Program-made: the position numbers and the translations under genes
Notes under the pieces: generated by a model
What the model was told of the DNA's origin: nothing
Seen by the model: only the letters and a program-made list of their open reading frames with translations
Databases searched by the model: none
Origin: Microbacterium sp. TNHR37B
GTDB lineage: Bacteria > Actinomycetota > Actinomycetes > Actinomycetales > Microbacteriaceae
Assembly: GCF_001620065.1 (NCBI RefSeq)
Contig: NZ_LQGV01000001.1
Coordinates: 1,116,001-1,180,000, forward strand
Reading direction: 5' to 3'
Length of the DNA stretch: 64,000 nt
In this document: piece by piece, positions 25,678 through 34,639 of the stretch
How positions within the stretch are numbered: the first letter of the stretch is position 1
Layout of the letters: every line of letters starts with the position of its first letter

Positions 25678-26532
25678 TCAGCGAACGATCCCGAGCCTCC
25701 GGCCGATGATCCGGTACAGCTCCGGCTCGTCCAGGTAGCCCGTGTGCGCCGCGAGGAGGTCCCGGGGCTCCTCGATCGTCTCGTCCTCCGGCGGCGCCTC
25801 GGCCCAGGCGAACACTTCCGCCGCGCGGAACGCCAGTGGATCGCGCGGGTTGAGCACGTTGAGCCACGGCGCGAACGGGTGCCGTGCCGGAGCCTCTGCG
25901 CCGACGCCGGGCATGACGCCCATGAGCCACAGGAGCGGCGCCTGACTGCCGGCCGTCACCAGGAGGTCGATGTCCACCGGCCGCGCCGTGAGGCTCTCGA
26001 GGGCGATCACGCCCCCGAGACTGTGCCCGGCGACGACGAAGGGACCACCCCGATGCCCACCTCGCGCCTCGTCGATGGCCTCGTCCACATAGGCGCGGAC
26101 GCGATCGCTCTCACGGAGGAAGAAGAGGACGTTCCGCAGGAAGTCGACGACACCGTTCGTCAGGCTCAACCGGTGACGGGCAAGGACGTCGGTGAGGATC
26201 CGGAGCCCGACGGCCTCCAGCCCCGGCGGGAGGGCCGCAGGCAGGGCAGGATCCGCGCCGACCGCGGCGAGGGAGGCGGCGTGGAAATCCGCTGCCGCTT
26301 CGGGAAGGCCGCGCCCTTCCTCCACCCCCGAACGGCGGGCATCGGCATACGAGACGGGGAGCGCCGGCAGGATGTCGAGGTCGGGCGGACCGACCTCCGC
26401 GCCCCACGGCGGGCAGACGACGTGTGCATCCCCGATCCCCAGGTCGTCTCGGAGGTGGCGCTCGATGCGGGTCCGATCGGCCTCCGGCGAGGCCGCCCCT
26501 GTGCCGTGCAGATAGAGGAAGGTTCCCCCCAT
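25678..26532 (-). CDS. Alpha/beta hydrolase, lipase-like
   Basis: A 284-residue cytoplasmic serine hydrolase. The nucleophile elbow is GHSLGG near residue 165 within GPFVVAGHSLGGVIALE, and the opening FLYLHGTGAASPEADRTRIER places a predicted oxyanion segment HGTG. The late aspartate and histidine are plausibly in LNVLNPRDPLAF and LLAAHTGYL. GGAG lies 6 nt before the ATG at 26532; longer readings upstream are non-coding. It is divergent from the DUF2087 gene. The substrate is unknown. Confidence 0.75.
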   Translation of the reverse strand: MGGTFLYLHGTGAASPEADRTRIERHLRDDLGIGDAHVVCPPWGAEVGPPDLDILPALPVSYADARRSGVEEGRGLPEAAADFHAASLAAVGADPALPAALPPGLEAVGLRILTDVLARHRLSLTNGVVDFLRNVLFFLRESDRVRAYVDEAIDEARGGHRGGPFVVAGHSLGGVIALESLTARPVDIDLLVTAGSQAPLLWLMGVMPGVGAEAPARHPFAPWLNVLNPRDPLAFRAAEVFAWAEAPPEDETIEEPRDLLAAHTGYLDEPELYRIIGRRLGIVR

Positions 26533-26704
26533 CGTGTGCTCCGTCCCGTCCTCGTCGTCCACTCCCCGACCCGACCCGCTCCGCCACACGATGCCACCGC
26601 CCGTCTCGCCCGGCAAGGCCCGCGCCGTCGCCGGAGAACCGTCCCGGACCGCGCGCCATGAGAGGGTGGGGTTCACGACCCCCGGAACGTACTGGAGACC
26701 CGTA

Positions 26705-27223
26705 GTGAACGCCCCCGTCCCCGATTGGCGCCCGATCCTCGCCGCCCTCGCCCACCCCGACTCGGGGCGAGTGGTCGCCGCCCTGATGCTGGGCGCACGC
26801 CTCGACGACGAGGTGTCGCCTCTGCCTCCGTCGCGGCGGCGCCACCTCCTGGAGCGCCTCCGGGCCGCCGGCCTCCTCCGCGAGGAGGACGGGACACTCG
26901 TCTTCGACGGGTCGGTGTTCGCGGCGGCGCTCCGAGGTGCCGCGACCGTGCGACCGCAGGGGGTCGAGCGCTTCTTCCGCGACGGACGCCTGGAGCAGCT
27001 CCCCGCCCGCCCGGGCGACCGGGACGCGGTGCTCGCCGAGGTGGCCCGGCGCGCCTTCCGACCCCACGAGATCCTGGATGAGCCTGCGGTCAACGAGCGG
27101 CTCAGCGCCTTCTATGACGACACCGCGCTCCTGCGCCGCTACCTCGTGGACAGCGGACTTCTCGACCGCCGTCGCGACGGCTCGGAGTATGCGTCCACTC
27201 GTGCTGCGGAGCCATCACCGTGA
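26705..27223 (+). CDS. DUF2087 domain protein
   Basis: A 172-residue protein. The N-terminal half (WRPILAALAHPDSGRVVAALMLG, then RRRHLLERLRAAGLL) looks like a winged-helix fold of the ArsR/DeoR kind. The C-terminal half (ERFFRDGRLEQLPARPGDRDAVLAEVARRAFRPHEILDEPAVNERLSAFYDDTALLRRYLVDSGLLDRRRDGSEY) fits DUF2087, which often follows a helix-turn-helix domain. It is probably a DNA-binding regulator. GTG at 26705 has GGAGA 6 nt upstream. It overlaps the following lipoprotein gene by GTGA. Confidence 0.72.
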   Translation: MNAPVPDWRPILAALAHPDSGRVVAALMLGARLDDEVSPLPPSRRRHLLERLRAAGLLREEDGTLVFDGSVFAAALRGAATVRPQGVERFFRDGRLEQLPARPGDRDAVLAEVARRAFRPHEILDEPAVNERLSAFYDDTALLRRYLVDSGLLDRRRDGSEYASTRAAEPSP

Positions 27224-28095
27224 GGCCGACACGCCGGCGGAAGCCGCTCGTCACCGCCACCCTCACCGCCGCGACCCTCGTCCTCGCCGGATGCACCGAT
27301 GGCACCACCCCGACGGCGACGCCGACCGGCACCGTCGCTCCCCCGACTTCGACCGGCACGGCGGCGCCGGTGACTCTTCCTCCCGTCGGCGCCCTGCCGG
27401 ACTATCAGCTCGGCGGAGCGTACGACCCGCCGGACGGGGTGGGGGTGGTCGTGCGCGATCGCACCGAGCATCCGGCCGCGGGGATCTACTCGATCTGCTA
27501 CGTCAACGCCTTCCAGACCCAACCCGGCGAGATCTCCGCCTGGCCCGTCGACCTCCTCCTGCGCGGCGAGAGCGGTGACGTGGTCTTCGACCCGGACTGG
27601 CCCGACGAAGCGATCGTCGACACCCGCGACCCGGGAGCCGTCGCACGACTCGTGGCGCCCTGGATCGAGGGATGCGCGGCCTCCGGCTTCGACGCCGTGG
27701 AGTTCGACAACCTCGACACCTACACCCGCACGAGCGGCGCCCTCTCTCGCGAGGACAACATCGAGGTGGCACGGCTGCTCGTGCAGACGGCGCACGCCGC
27801 AGGGCTCGCGGCCGGGCAGAAGAACGCCGCCGAAGACGCGTCCCTGCTTCGAGCGACCGCCGGGTTCGACTTCGCGGTGGTCGAGGAATGCTCCGTCTAC
27901 GACGAGTGCGGCACGTACGCCGCGGTGTACGGCGACCACGTGATCGCGATCGAGTATCCCGACGCGCTGACGGAGTCGTTCGCCGTGGTGTGTGCGTCCG
28001 CCGACGCCCCGCGGTCCCTCGTCCTCCGCGATCGCGATCTCGCCACCCCCGCAAGCGACGGCTACGTCTTCGTCGCCTGTGCCGACGCACGCTGA
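27220..28095 (+). CDS. GH114-like lipoprotein (endo-alpha-1,4-polygalactosaminidase family)
   Basis: A 291-residue lipoprotein with lipobox LAGC (Cys25), a Thr/Pro-rich linker to about residue 52, then a TIM-barrel-like domain of the GH114/TM1410 kind. Landmarks are YDPPDGVGVVVRD, SICYVNAFQTQPGE, FDAVEFDNLDTYTRTSG with likely catalytic acids and AAGQKNAAED. Family members degrade galactosaminogalactan-type polymers, but many bacterial homologues are uncharacterised. GTGA couples it to the DUF2087 gene, an unusual pairing. A strong terminator follows immediately. Confidence 0.75.
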   Translation: MRPTRRRKPLVTATLTAATLVLAGCTDGTTPTATPTGTVAPPTSTGTAAPVTLPPVGALPDYQLGGAYDPPDGVGVVVRDRTEHPAAGIYSICYVNAFQTQPGEISAWPVDLLLRGESGDVVFDPDWPDEAIVDTRDPGAVARLVAPWIEGCAASGFDAVEFDNLDTYTRTSGALSREDNIEVARLLVQTAHAAGLAAGQKNAAEDASLLRATAGFDFAVVEECSVYDECGTYAAVYGDHVIAIEYPDALTESFAVVCASADAPRSLVLRDRDLATPASDGYVFVACADAR

Positions 28096-28125
28096 AACGC
28101 CCCCGCGGGGGGAGCGGGGGCGTTT
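28095..28125 (+). terminator. Terminator of DUF2087/GH114 operon
   Basis: AAACGCCCCCGC (28095-28106) pairs perfectly with GCGGGGGCGTTT (28114-28125), starting at the stop codon. Confidence 0.8.
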
Positions 28126-28182
28126 CGGGGGATCGCGGGGGGCGACCCGGGCAGATCGTGTGGGGCCACGATCTGAGGGGGA

Positions 28183-28740
28183 TCACCAGAGCCAGGTACG
28201 GTCTCCGACGATCGCGCGCCAGGTCTTCGCGAGGCTCAGACGCTGCTGGGGAACCGCGAAGAAAGCGATGGCCATGACGCCCATGTCGAGGATGTGGCTG
28301 TCCACGAGAGGGTTGGTCGCTCCGGTGAGGGTCAGGGGGAACTCGGCCAGGTACATGAGGAGCAGCATCGCCGCACCGGCGATGGCGCCGAGACGGACGC
28401 CGATCCCTGTCATGAGGGTCACACCGACGGCCAGCAGTCCGAGCATGAACAGCCAGTCGACGAGGACGTTTCCGGCGAGCGCAGCGAAGACATCGGCGAA
28501 GGGGCTCTCCGCGGTCGCGTTGCTCAGGAACCCGGTGGTCGGGCTTCCGCCGTTGATCCACGCCCGGTCCCCCGGGGTGACGTATCCGAGCCCGAACACC
28601 TTGTCGAGGAAGGCCCACAGGAAGTAGAACCCCATCAGGATGCGCGTGACCGCGATGGCGATCGGCAGAGCGGAGTGTGTCGCCACCGGGGCGTCGACGG
28701 CGGAGCCGGACGGTGCGGGTGTGACGGTGGGGGCGGCCAT
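28183..28740 (-). CDS. DoxX-family membrane protein
   Basis: A 185-residue protein with four predicted spans (about 28-48, 92-112, 115-135, 150-168). The pattern ITRILMGFYFLWAFLDKVFGLG and the later hydrophobic repeats fit the DoxX family, some members of which contribute electrons to the quinone pool while others support membrane redox balance. AGAAAGG lies 8 nt before the ATG at 28740; an ATG at 28761 with its own GGAG is an alternative. It is downstream of the pyruvate oxidase gene but appears to have its own promoter region with a palindromic operator. Confidence 0.75.
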   Translation of the reverse strand: MAAPTVTPAPSGSAVDAPVATHSALPIAIAVTRILMGFYFLWAFLDKVFGLGYVTPGDRAWINGGSPTTGFLSNATAESPFADVFAALAGNVLVDWLFMLGLLAVGVTLMTGIGVRLGAIAGAAMLLLMYLAEFPLTLTGATNPLVDSHILDMGVMAIAFFAVPQQRLSLAKTWRAIVGDRTWLW

Positions 28741-28852
28741 GATCGGACCTTTCTCATTCATTCGGTGCTCCGGAGGGTGTCCGGTGCGGGTTGATGAGAC
28801 AAGTTTCTGTCCGGCTGAGAGCTCCCTGGGAAAACTCGGTGCGCAGCCTCCA

Positions 28853-28867
28853 TGTGGTCTGACCACA
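28853..28867. promoter_or_regulatory. GntR/FadR-type palindromic operator
   Basis: TGTGGTC-T-GACCACA is a perfect 15-bp palindrome. Its core TGGTCTGACCA fits the TNGTNNNACNA pattern known for FadR-subgroup GntR regulators such as LldR. It lies upstream of the DoxX gene and downstream of the pyruvate oxidase gene. A second inverted repeat, GTTTGT-N11-ACAAAC, is next to it. Confidence 0.55.
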
Positions 28868-28920
28868 AGCGGATAGTTTGTGTGGACGATCTACAAACGG
28901 GCGATTTGTCCCGTACGCGC

Positions 28921-30651
28921 TCAGTGGAACAAACGACGCCAGACGTTGGTGTCGGCCAGGTCGATGAGCTCGTCTCCGCGGCCGGAGAGCACGGTGCGCA
29001 ACGCCCACAACGTGAAGCCCTTGGCCTGCGCCGCGGTGATCGCCGGCGGCATCGACAGCTCCTCTCGAGCGGTGACGACGTCCAGGAGCACGGGCCCCTC
29101 CTCGGCGAACGCGCGCTGGAGCGCGCCCCGGAGCTCCGCCGCCTTCTCCACCCGGATACCGGTGATCCCCACCGATTCCGCGACGTCGGCGAAGTTCGGA
29201 TTCTGCAGGTCGGTGCCGTAGGTGACGATGCCCGCGGCCTTCATCTCCAGCTCCACGAAGTTCAGCGAGGAGTTGTTGAAGACCACGATCTTCACCGGGA
29301 GGTCGTTCTGGCGGATCGACAGGAGGTCACCCATCAGCATCGCGAGGCCCCCGTCGCCCGACAGCGCGACCACCTGACGACCGCGGTCCACCGCCTGCGC
29401 CCCGAGCGCCTGTGGCATCGCGTTGGCCATCGAGCCGTGGAGGAACGACCCGAGCAGGCGCCTTCCGCCGGTCATGTGCAGGTAGCGAGAGGCCCAGATG
29501 ACGGGGCTTCCCACGTCGGCGGTGAACACCGCGTCGGGGGCGGCCAGCTCGTCGATCAGTCGCGCCACGTACTGCGGATGGATCGGCTCCTTGCCGTCGT
29601 CCACCGCGAGGTCGTCGAGCTGCGCGCGGGTCTTGGCGTAGTGCGCCACGGAGTCGGAGAGATGCTTACCGTCTCTCCCGGGCTCGATCTGCGCGCGAAG
29701 AGCGGCGGCCGTCTCCTTCACTCCGCCGACGAGCCCGACGTCGATCGGGGTACGGCGGCCCAACTGCTCACCGCGGATGTCGACCTGGATGACTTTCGCC
29801 TTCGAGGGATAGAACTGCCGATACGGGAAGTCGGTACCCAGCATGAGGAGCGTGTCGCAGTGCTCCATGGCGCGATACCCCGAGGCGAACCCGAGGAGGC
29901 CGGTCATCCCGACATCGAACGGGTTGTCCGCCTCGATGTGCTCCTTGCCGCGCAGCGCGTGCACGATCGGCGCCTGCAGCGCCTCGGCGAGCGCGAGCAC
30001 CTCCGCCCGCGCCCCCGCGACGCCGGCTCCGGCAAGGATCGTGACCTTCTCGGAGGAGTTCAGGAGATCGGCCGCTGCACGCACCGCCTCGGGCGCGGGC
30101 AGCACCTGCGAGGAGGACGCACGGATCGGAGCCGAGGGACGTCGGTCGGGCGCATCGGCGAAGAAGACGTCGCCGGGAACGACGACGACCGCCACGCCGC
30201 GCTTCTCCACCGCGGCGCGCATGGCGATCTCCAGCACCCACGGCAGCTGTGCAGGGTCGCCGACGAGTTCGACGTACACGCTGCACTCGCGGAAGAGCTC
30301 CTGAGGGTGCGTCTCCTGGAAGTAGCCGCTGCCGATCTCCTCGGAGGGGATGTGCGAGGCGATGGCGAGCACCGGCACGCGATTGCGGTTGGCGTCGAAG
30401 AGGCCATTGATGAAGTGCAGGTTGCCGGGACCGCACGAGCCGGCGACCACGGCGAGTTCACCGGTCAGTTCGGCGGCGGCACCGGCCGCGAAGGCGGCGG
30501 CCTCCTCGTGCCGCGCGTGCAGCCAGTCGATGCGACCGTCACGGCGGAGGGCATCGGTGAAGGCATTGAGGGAGTCGCCGGGAAGTCCCCAGATCTGGGT
30601 GACTCCGGCACGGATCAGGGTCTCGACGAAGAAGGAGGCGACGTTCGACAT
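28921..30651 (-). CDS. poxB: Pyruvate oxidase/dehydrogenase (thiamine diphosphate enzyme)
   Basis: A 576-residue enzyme of the pyruvate:quinone oxidoreductase group. The N-terminal pyrimidine-binding domain has Glu in [11 protein letters not shown], and the C-terminal diphosphate-binding motif is [29 protein letters not shown]. The middle carries a dinucleotide-like domain (FAD). It decarboxylates pyruvate to acetate and carbon dioxide and passes electrons to quinone at the membrane. It could be another enzyme of the family (acetolactate synthase-like), but the [27 protein letters not shown] segment is PoxB-like. TAACGT lies 7 nt before the ATG, consistent with a leaderless mRNA. Confidence 0.82.
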   Translation of the reverse strand: MSNVASFFVETLIRAGVTQIWGLPGDSLNAFTDALRRDGRIDWLHARHEEAAAFAAGAAAELTGELAVVAGSCGPGNLHFINGLFDANRNRVPVLAIASHIPSEEIGSGYFQETHPQELFRECSVYVELVGDPAQLPWVLEIAMRAAVEKRGVAVVVVPGDVFFADAPDRRPSAPIRASSSQVLPAPEAVRAAADLLNSSEKVTILAGAGVAGARAEVLALAEALQAPIVHALRGKEHIEADNPFDVGMTGLLGFASGYRAMEHCDTLLMLGTDFPYRQFYPSKAKVIQVDIRGEQLGRRTPIDVGLVGGVKETAAALRAQIEPGRDGKHLSDSVAHYAKTRAQLDDLAVDDGKEPIHPQYVARLIDELAAPDAVFTADVGSPVIWASRYLHMTGGRRLLGSFLHGSMANAMPQALGAQAVDRGRQVVALSGDGGLAMLMGDLLSIRQNDLPVKIVVFNNSSLNFVELEMKAAGIVTYGTDLQNPNFADVAESVGITGIRVEKAAELRGALQRAFAEEGPVLLDVVTAREELSMPPAITAAQAKGFTLWALRTVLSGRGDELIDLADTNVWRRLFH

Positions 30652-30658
30652 GCTGCCG

Positions 30659-30664
30659 ACGTTA
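30659..30664 (-). promoter_or_regulatory. -10 box, leaderless promoter of poxB
   Basis: TAACGT on the minus strand ends 7 nt before the ATG at 30651. No Shine-Dalgarno precedes the ATG. Confidence 0.45.
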
Positions 30665-30692
30665 CGCCTCGCACACCTCAGCGGGGCGGCCC

Positions 30693-30720
30693 TTGACGGA
30701 TCCGCGAACCTCCGTATCCC
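30693..30720 (+). promoter_or_regulatory. Promoter of HesB-like gene
   Basis: TTGACG (30693-30698) and TATCCC (30715-30720) are 16 bp apart on the plus strand, giving a leader of about 90 nt. Confidence 0.4.
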
Positions 30721-30816
30721 GTGTGAGTCATCGCCCACCGCGTGTCAGAGGTTGCATGTCCTCCGGATTCTCGGAATCGTGGCCGACTCCGCAGCAATCC
30801 ACGGAAGGAGAGCACC

Positions 30817-31098
30817 ATGCTCACACTCACCGAGAACGCCACGATCGCCGTCAAGTCGCTCACGGAGCAGGTCTCCACCGACACGGGCGGGCTCCGCATC
30901 AGCGAGGCCGTCGCCCCGGAGACGGGCTACGCCCTCGCGATCGCGGGAGCCCCCGAGCCCGACGACACGGTCGTCGAGAGCGCCGGCGCCCGGGTCTTCG
31001 TCGACCGAGCCGCCAGCATCGCCCTCGACGACCGCGTCTTGGACGCACGGGTGTCGGACGACGGGTCGGTCGGCTTCGCGCTCGCGCAGCAGCGCTGA
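30817..31098 (+). CDS. HesB/IscA-like protein without cysteines
   Basis: A 93-residue protein with the A-type iron-sulphur carrier fold pattern: MLTLTENATIAVKSLTEQ, GGLRISE and DRAASIALDDRVLDARVSDDGSVGFAL. True A-type carriers bind the cluster with three conserved cysteines; this protein has none, so it cannot hold a cluster the usual way. Such cysteine-free homologues occur in actinobacteria with unknown role. GGAAGGAG precedes the ATG by 6 nt. It is divergent from poxB and convergent with dnaE2. Confidence 0.72.
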   Translation: MLTLTENATIAVKSLTEQVSTDTGGLRISEAVAPETGYALAIAGAPEPDDTVVESAGARVFVDRAASIALDDRVLDARVSDDGSVGFALAQQR

Positions 31099-31106
31099 CA
31101 GCGTCA

Positions 31107-31152
31107 CCGCACGCACAGGAACGCCCCGGTTCGCCCCGGGGCGTTCCTGTGC
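31107..31152. terminator. Long bidirectional terminator
   Basis: A perfect 20-bp stem (31107-31126 with 31133-31152) with a 6-nt loop lies between the convergent HesB-like and dnaE2 genes. Confidence 0.8.
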
Positions 31153-31201
31153 GTGGAGACGGGACGGTGGCCGGCCCGTCGGAGGGACCGCCGCCGGAGC
31201 C

Positions 31202-34200
31202 TCACCGGAAGTCCCGCGAGCGGTGGGTCACCCCCACCCGCAGATCCTCGAAAGCGTCGGCGACGAGATTGGTGACCCCCTCGGGCGAACGCTCCAGGAT
31301 GCCCCGCGCGATGAGGGCGGGAGAGTCGCGCAGCACCCGCCGGAACCTCCCCCAGACGCCGGCCGAGCAGACGATGTTGACGAGGCCGTGCTCGTCTTCG
31401 AGGTTGAGGAAGGTGATCCCGGAGGCGGTCGCCGGCCGCTGCCGATGCGTCACGAGCCCGGCCACCTCGACTCTCCTGCCCACCTCGTGGGTGCGAAGGC
31501 CCACCGAGGTGAGCACTCCGCGCGCGTCCAGTTGCGAGCGGTAGTGAGCGAGCGGGTGGTCGTCGGTGGAGATCCCCGTCGCCCAGAGATCGGCAGCGAG
31601 GATGTCGTAGCTGCTCTGGTCTCCGAAAAGCGGCGGCTGGACGGCGACGAGGGTTCCTTCCAGGAACTCCGCGCGGTTCTGCGCGGCATCGCCGGCGAGC
31701 CAGATGCCTTCCCGTCGCGAGATGCCGAGCGACTCGAACGCCCCTGCCGTCGCCAGCGCTTCGAGCTGGGCCGTCGTGGCACCTGTGCGTCTGACGAGGT
31801 CGCGGAGGTCGCGGAAAGGCCCCTCTTCGGTGCGAGCGCGCACGATGCGCTCGGCCAGCGCCGCGCTGATCCCCGAGACCGAGGTGAGCCCCAGCCGCAC
31901 CGCGAACGCACCGTCACGGCGGTGCGCGGCACTCTCATCGGGAGCATCGGCGTCGAAAGGGGGCACCGGGGGCTGTCGGCGGGCGGCGCACGAATCCCGT
32001 CCCGTCGGGCGTCGCACCTCGCCCGACGACCCTCGCTCACCGTCCCGGGAGTCCCCGGCCAAGGGTTCCATCCCGGCGTTCACCCCCGAGGCATGCAGGT
32101 CCGGGCGCCGCACCGTCACCCCGTGCCGCCGCGCATCGGACACCAGTGACGACGGCGAATAGAAGCCCATCGGCTGCGCCCGCAGCAGCGCAGCCAGAAA
32201 CGCGGCCGGGTAGTGGAGCTTGAGCCACGACGACGCGTAGACGAGGAGACCGAACGACAAGGAGTGGCTCTCGGCGAAGCCGAAATTCGCGAACGCCTGC
32301 ACCTTGGCGTAGATGTCGTCGGCGGCCTGCCCGACCAAGCCGTGCCGTTCCATGCCGGCATAGAGCTTCTTCTTGAGCGAATCGATCCTCTCGACCCCAC
32401 GCTTGGATCCCATCGCCCGGCGAAGGAGGTCAGCGTCTTCACCGCTGAGATCCCCGACCGCCATGCCCATCTGCATGAGCTGCTCCTGGAAGACGGGGAT
32501 CCCGAGGGTGCGCTCGAGCACCGGGATCAACTTCTCGTGCGCGTAGGTGACCTTCTCCCGTCCGAGCTTCCGGCGGACGTAGGGGTGCACCGCGCCGCCC
32601 TGGATGGGTCCCGGCCGGATCAGGGCGATCTCGATCACGAGGTCGTAGAACCGTCGTGGCTGCAGTCGGGGCAGGAGCCCCATCTGCGCGCGCGACTCGA
32701 CCTGGAACACACCGATCGAGTCCGCACGACACAGCATGTCGTAGACCCCCTGCTCCTCTTTCGGGATGGTCGACAGCTCCCACTCCTCCCCCGTCGCCTC
32801 GTGGATCATGTCGAAGCAGTACTGCAGCGCCGCGAGCATGCCGAGCCCCAACAGGTCGAACTTCACGAGTCCCATCCAGGCGGCGTCGTCCTTGTCCCAT
32901 TGGATGACGGTCCGGTTCTCCATGCGGGCATGCTCGATGGGCACCACCTCCCCCACCGGACGATCGGTGAGCACCATGCCGCCCGAGTGGATGCCCAGAT
33001 GACGAGGAGCCTTCAGCAGTTCGCCCGCATACTGGAGCACTCGTTCGGGGATGTCGTGGTCGGCGGCCTCGAACGTCCCGTCCCACCTCTCGACCTGCTT
33101 CGACCAAGCGTCCTGCTGCCCGGGCGAATGCCCGAGAGCGCGCGCCATATCACGCACCGCGTTCTTCGGACGGTACTGGATGACGTTGGCCACCTGCGCG
33201 GCGCGGTCACGGCCGTACTCCTCGTACACCCACTGGATGATCTCCTCCCGCCGGTCCGAGTCGAAATCGACGTCGATGTCGGGCTCCTCGTCGCGCAGAG
33301 CGGAGAGGAACCGTTCGAAAGGCAGGTTGTAGGCGATGGCATCGACCGCAGTGATGTCGAGCAGGTAGCAGATGGCGCTGCTGGCCGCCGATCCGCGCCC
33401 CTGACACAGGATGCCGCGACGCCTGGCCTCCTGGACGATCCCGTGCACGATGAGGAAGTACCCGGGGAAGTCCTTCTGCTCGATGACCACCAGCTCCCGC
33501 TCGATGCGAGCCCGATCCGACGCGGACGCATCGGGGTACTTCCGGGGCACTGCTTCCCACACGAGATGACGCAACCACGACATCGGCGTGTCCCCCTCGG
33601 GGACGGTGAGCTTCGGCAGGGCCGGTTTGGCGCGCCGGAGGGGAAAGGCGAGCTCGTCGGTCAGAGTCACCGTCCGTGCCACCGCTCCGGGATACCGCCG
33701 GAATCGACGCGCCATCTCCGCTCCCGACCGCAGATGGGCGCTGGCGTGCGCGGGCAGCCATCCGTCGAGCTCGTCCATCCCCCGCCGGGCCCGGACCGCG
33801 GCGATCGCCGCGGCGAGGTGCACCCGGTCGGGAACGGCGTAATGGACGTTGTTGGTCGCCACGACCGACAGCCCGCGTTCGCGGGCGATCCCGAAGAGCA
33901 CGTCGTTGTCTCGTGTATCAGTCGGGGCGCCATGGTCGATGAGCTCGATCGACACCGCATCACGCCCGAAGAGCCCGACCAACCGGTCGACCTCGTCGGC
34001 CGCCGCGGCCGCACTGAGGGCGAGCGCACGTCGAACGGAACTCTTCCGGCATCCCGTGAGGATCTCCCAGGTGCCCTCCGCCCGAGCCGAGAGATCGGCG
34101 AGATCGTAGACCGGCCGCCCCTTCTCCCCTCCGGTCAGCTGCGCATGGGTGATCGCGGAGGCGAGACGGTGGTATCCCTCCTCACCGCGCGCGAGCACCA

Positions 34201-34606
34201 CGAGGTGGGTTCCTTCCGGATCGGGTTCTCCCTGCGGCACGCGCGACAGCCCCAGGGAGAGCTCCGCTCCGAACACGGTCTTCACCTGCAGCTGCTCCGC
34301 CGCCTCCGCGAAGCGCACGATCCCGTAGAAGCCGTCGTGGTCGGTCACCGCGAGCCCGTAGAGCCCCAACCTCTCCGCCTCTTCGGCGAGCTCCTCGGGT
34401 GAGGACGCCCCGTCCAGGAACGAGTACGACGAGTGGGCGTGCAGTTCGGCGTAGGGAACGGGGTCGGAAGGGCGGACGATCGGCGGAGCCTGGTACTTCT
34501 GTCGTTTGCGCGAGAAGGCAGGGCCGTCTCCGCCGTTGAGGGCCGGCCGGCCCGAGAGCACCCGTTCCATCTCCGACCAGGAGACCGCCGGATTGTTGAA
34601 ACCCAT
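31202..34606 (-). CDS. dnaE2: Error-prone DNA polymerase III alpha subunit, DnaE2/ImuC
   Basis: A 1,134-residue polymerase. It starts with a short basic segment, then a PHP domain (YAELHAHSSYSFLDGASSPEELAEEA), the DNA polymerase III catalytic core (DEEPDIDVDFDSDRREEIIQWVYEEYG with the acidic active site), a finger/thumb segment and a C-terminal OB-fold (RVEVAGLVTHRQRPATASGITFLNLEDEHG). It is the mutagenic translesion polymerase of the SOS mutasome. About 60 hydrophilic residues rich in Arg, Pro and Asp are inserted between HASGVNAG and FAVRLGLTSVSG near the core's end. Length fits the family. GGGGAG lies 6 nt before the ATG. ImuB and ImuA' genes are directly upstream. Confidence 0.95.
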   Translation of the reverse strand: MGFNNPAVSWSEMERVLSGRPALNGGDGPAFSRKRQKYQAPPIVRPSDPVPYAELHAHSSYSFLDGASSPEELAEEAERLGLYGLAVTDHDGFYGIVRFAEAAEQLQVKTVFGAELSLGLSRVPQGEPDPEGTHLVVLARGEEGYHRLASAITHAQLTGGEKGRPVYDLADLSARAEGTWEILTGCRKSSVRRALALSAAAAADEVDRLVGLFGRDAVSIELIDHGAPTDTRDNDVLFGIARERGLSVVATNNVHYAVPDRVHLAAAIAAVRARRGMDELDGWLPAHASAHLRSGAEMARRFRRYPGAVARTVTLTDELAFPLRRAKPALPKLTVPEGDTPMSWLRHLVWEAVPRKYPDASASDRARIERELVVIEQKDFPGYFLIVHGIVQEARRRGILCQGRGSAASSAICYLLDITAVDAIAYNLPFERFLSALRDEEPDIDVDFDSDRREEIIQWVYEEYGRDRAAQVANVIQYRPKNAVRDMARALGHSPGQQDAWSKQVERWDGTFEAADHDIPERVLQYAGELLKAPRHLGIHSGGMVLTDRPVGEVVPIEHARMENRTVIQWDKDDAAWMGLVKFDLLGLGMLAALQYCFDMIHEATGEEWELSTIPKEEQGVYDMLCRADSIGVFQVESRAQMGLLPRLQPRRFYDLVIEIALIRPGPIQGGAVHPYVRRKLGREKVTYAHEKLIPVLERTLGIPVFQEQLMQMGMAVGDLSGEDADLLRRAMGSKRGVERIDSLKKKLYAGMERHGLVGQAADDIYAKVQAFANFGFAESHSLSFGLLVYASSWLKLHYPAAFLAALLRAQPMGFYSPSSLVSDARRHGVTVRRPDLHASGVNAGMEPLAGDSRDGERGSSGEVRRPTGRDSCAARRQPPVPPFDADAPDESAAHRRDGAFAVRLGLTSVSGISAALAERIVRARTEEGPFRDLRDLVRRTGATTAQLEALATAGAFESLGISRREGIWLAGDAAQNRAEFLEGTLVAVQPPLFGDQSSYDILAADLWATGISTDDHPLAHYRSQLDARGVLTSVGLRTHEVGRRVEVAGLVTHRQRPATASGITFLNLEDEHGLVNIVCSAGVWGRFRRVLRDSPALIARGILERSPEGVTNLVADAFEDLRVGVTHRSRDFR

Positions 34607-34639
34607 CAGACGCTCCCCGCCCTCTGCCGAGGACGCCGC

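Noticed and set aside
25579..25680. Start of a plus-strand protein with MVPLEGLEPPTVS
   Set aside because: It is the tRNA-Arg gene read in reverse, a common annotation artefact.
28852..30696. Plus-strand 614-codon frame
   Set aside because: Complement of poxB, with no recognisable domain.
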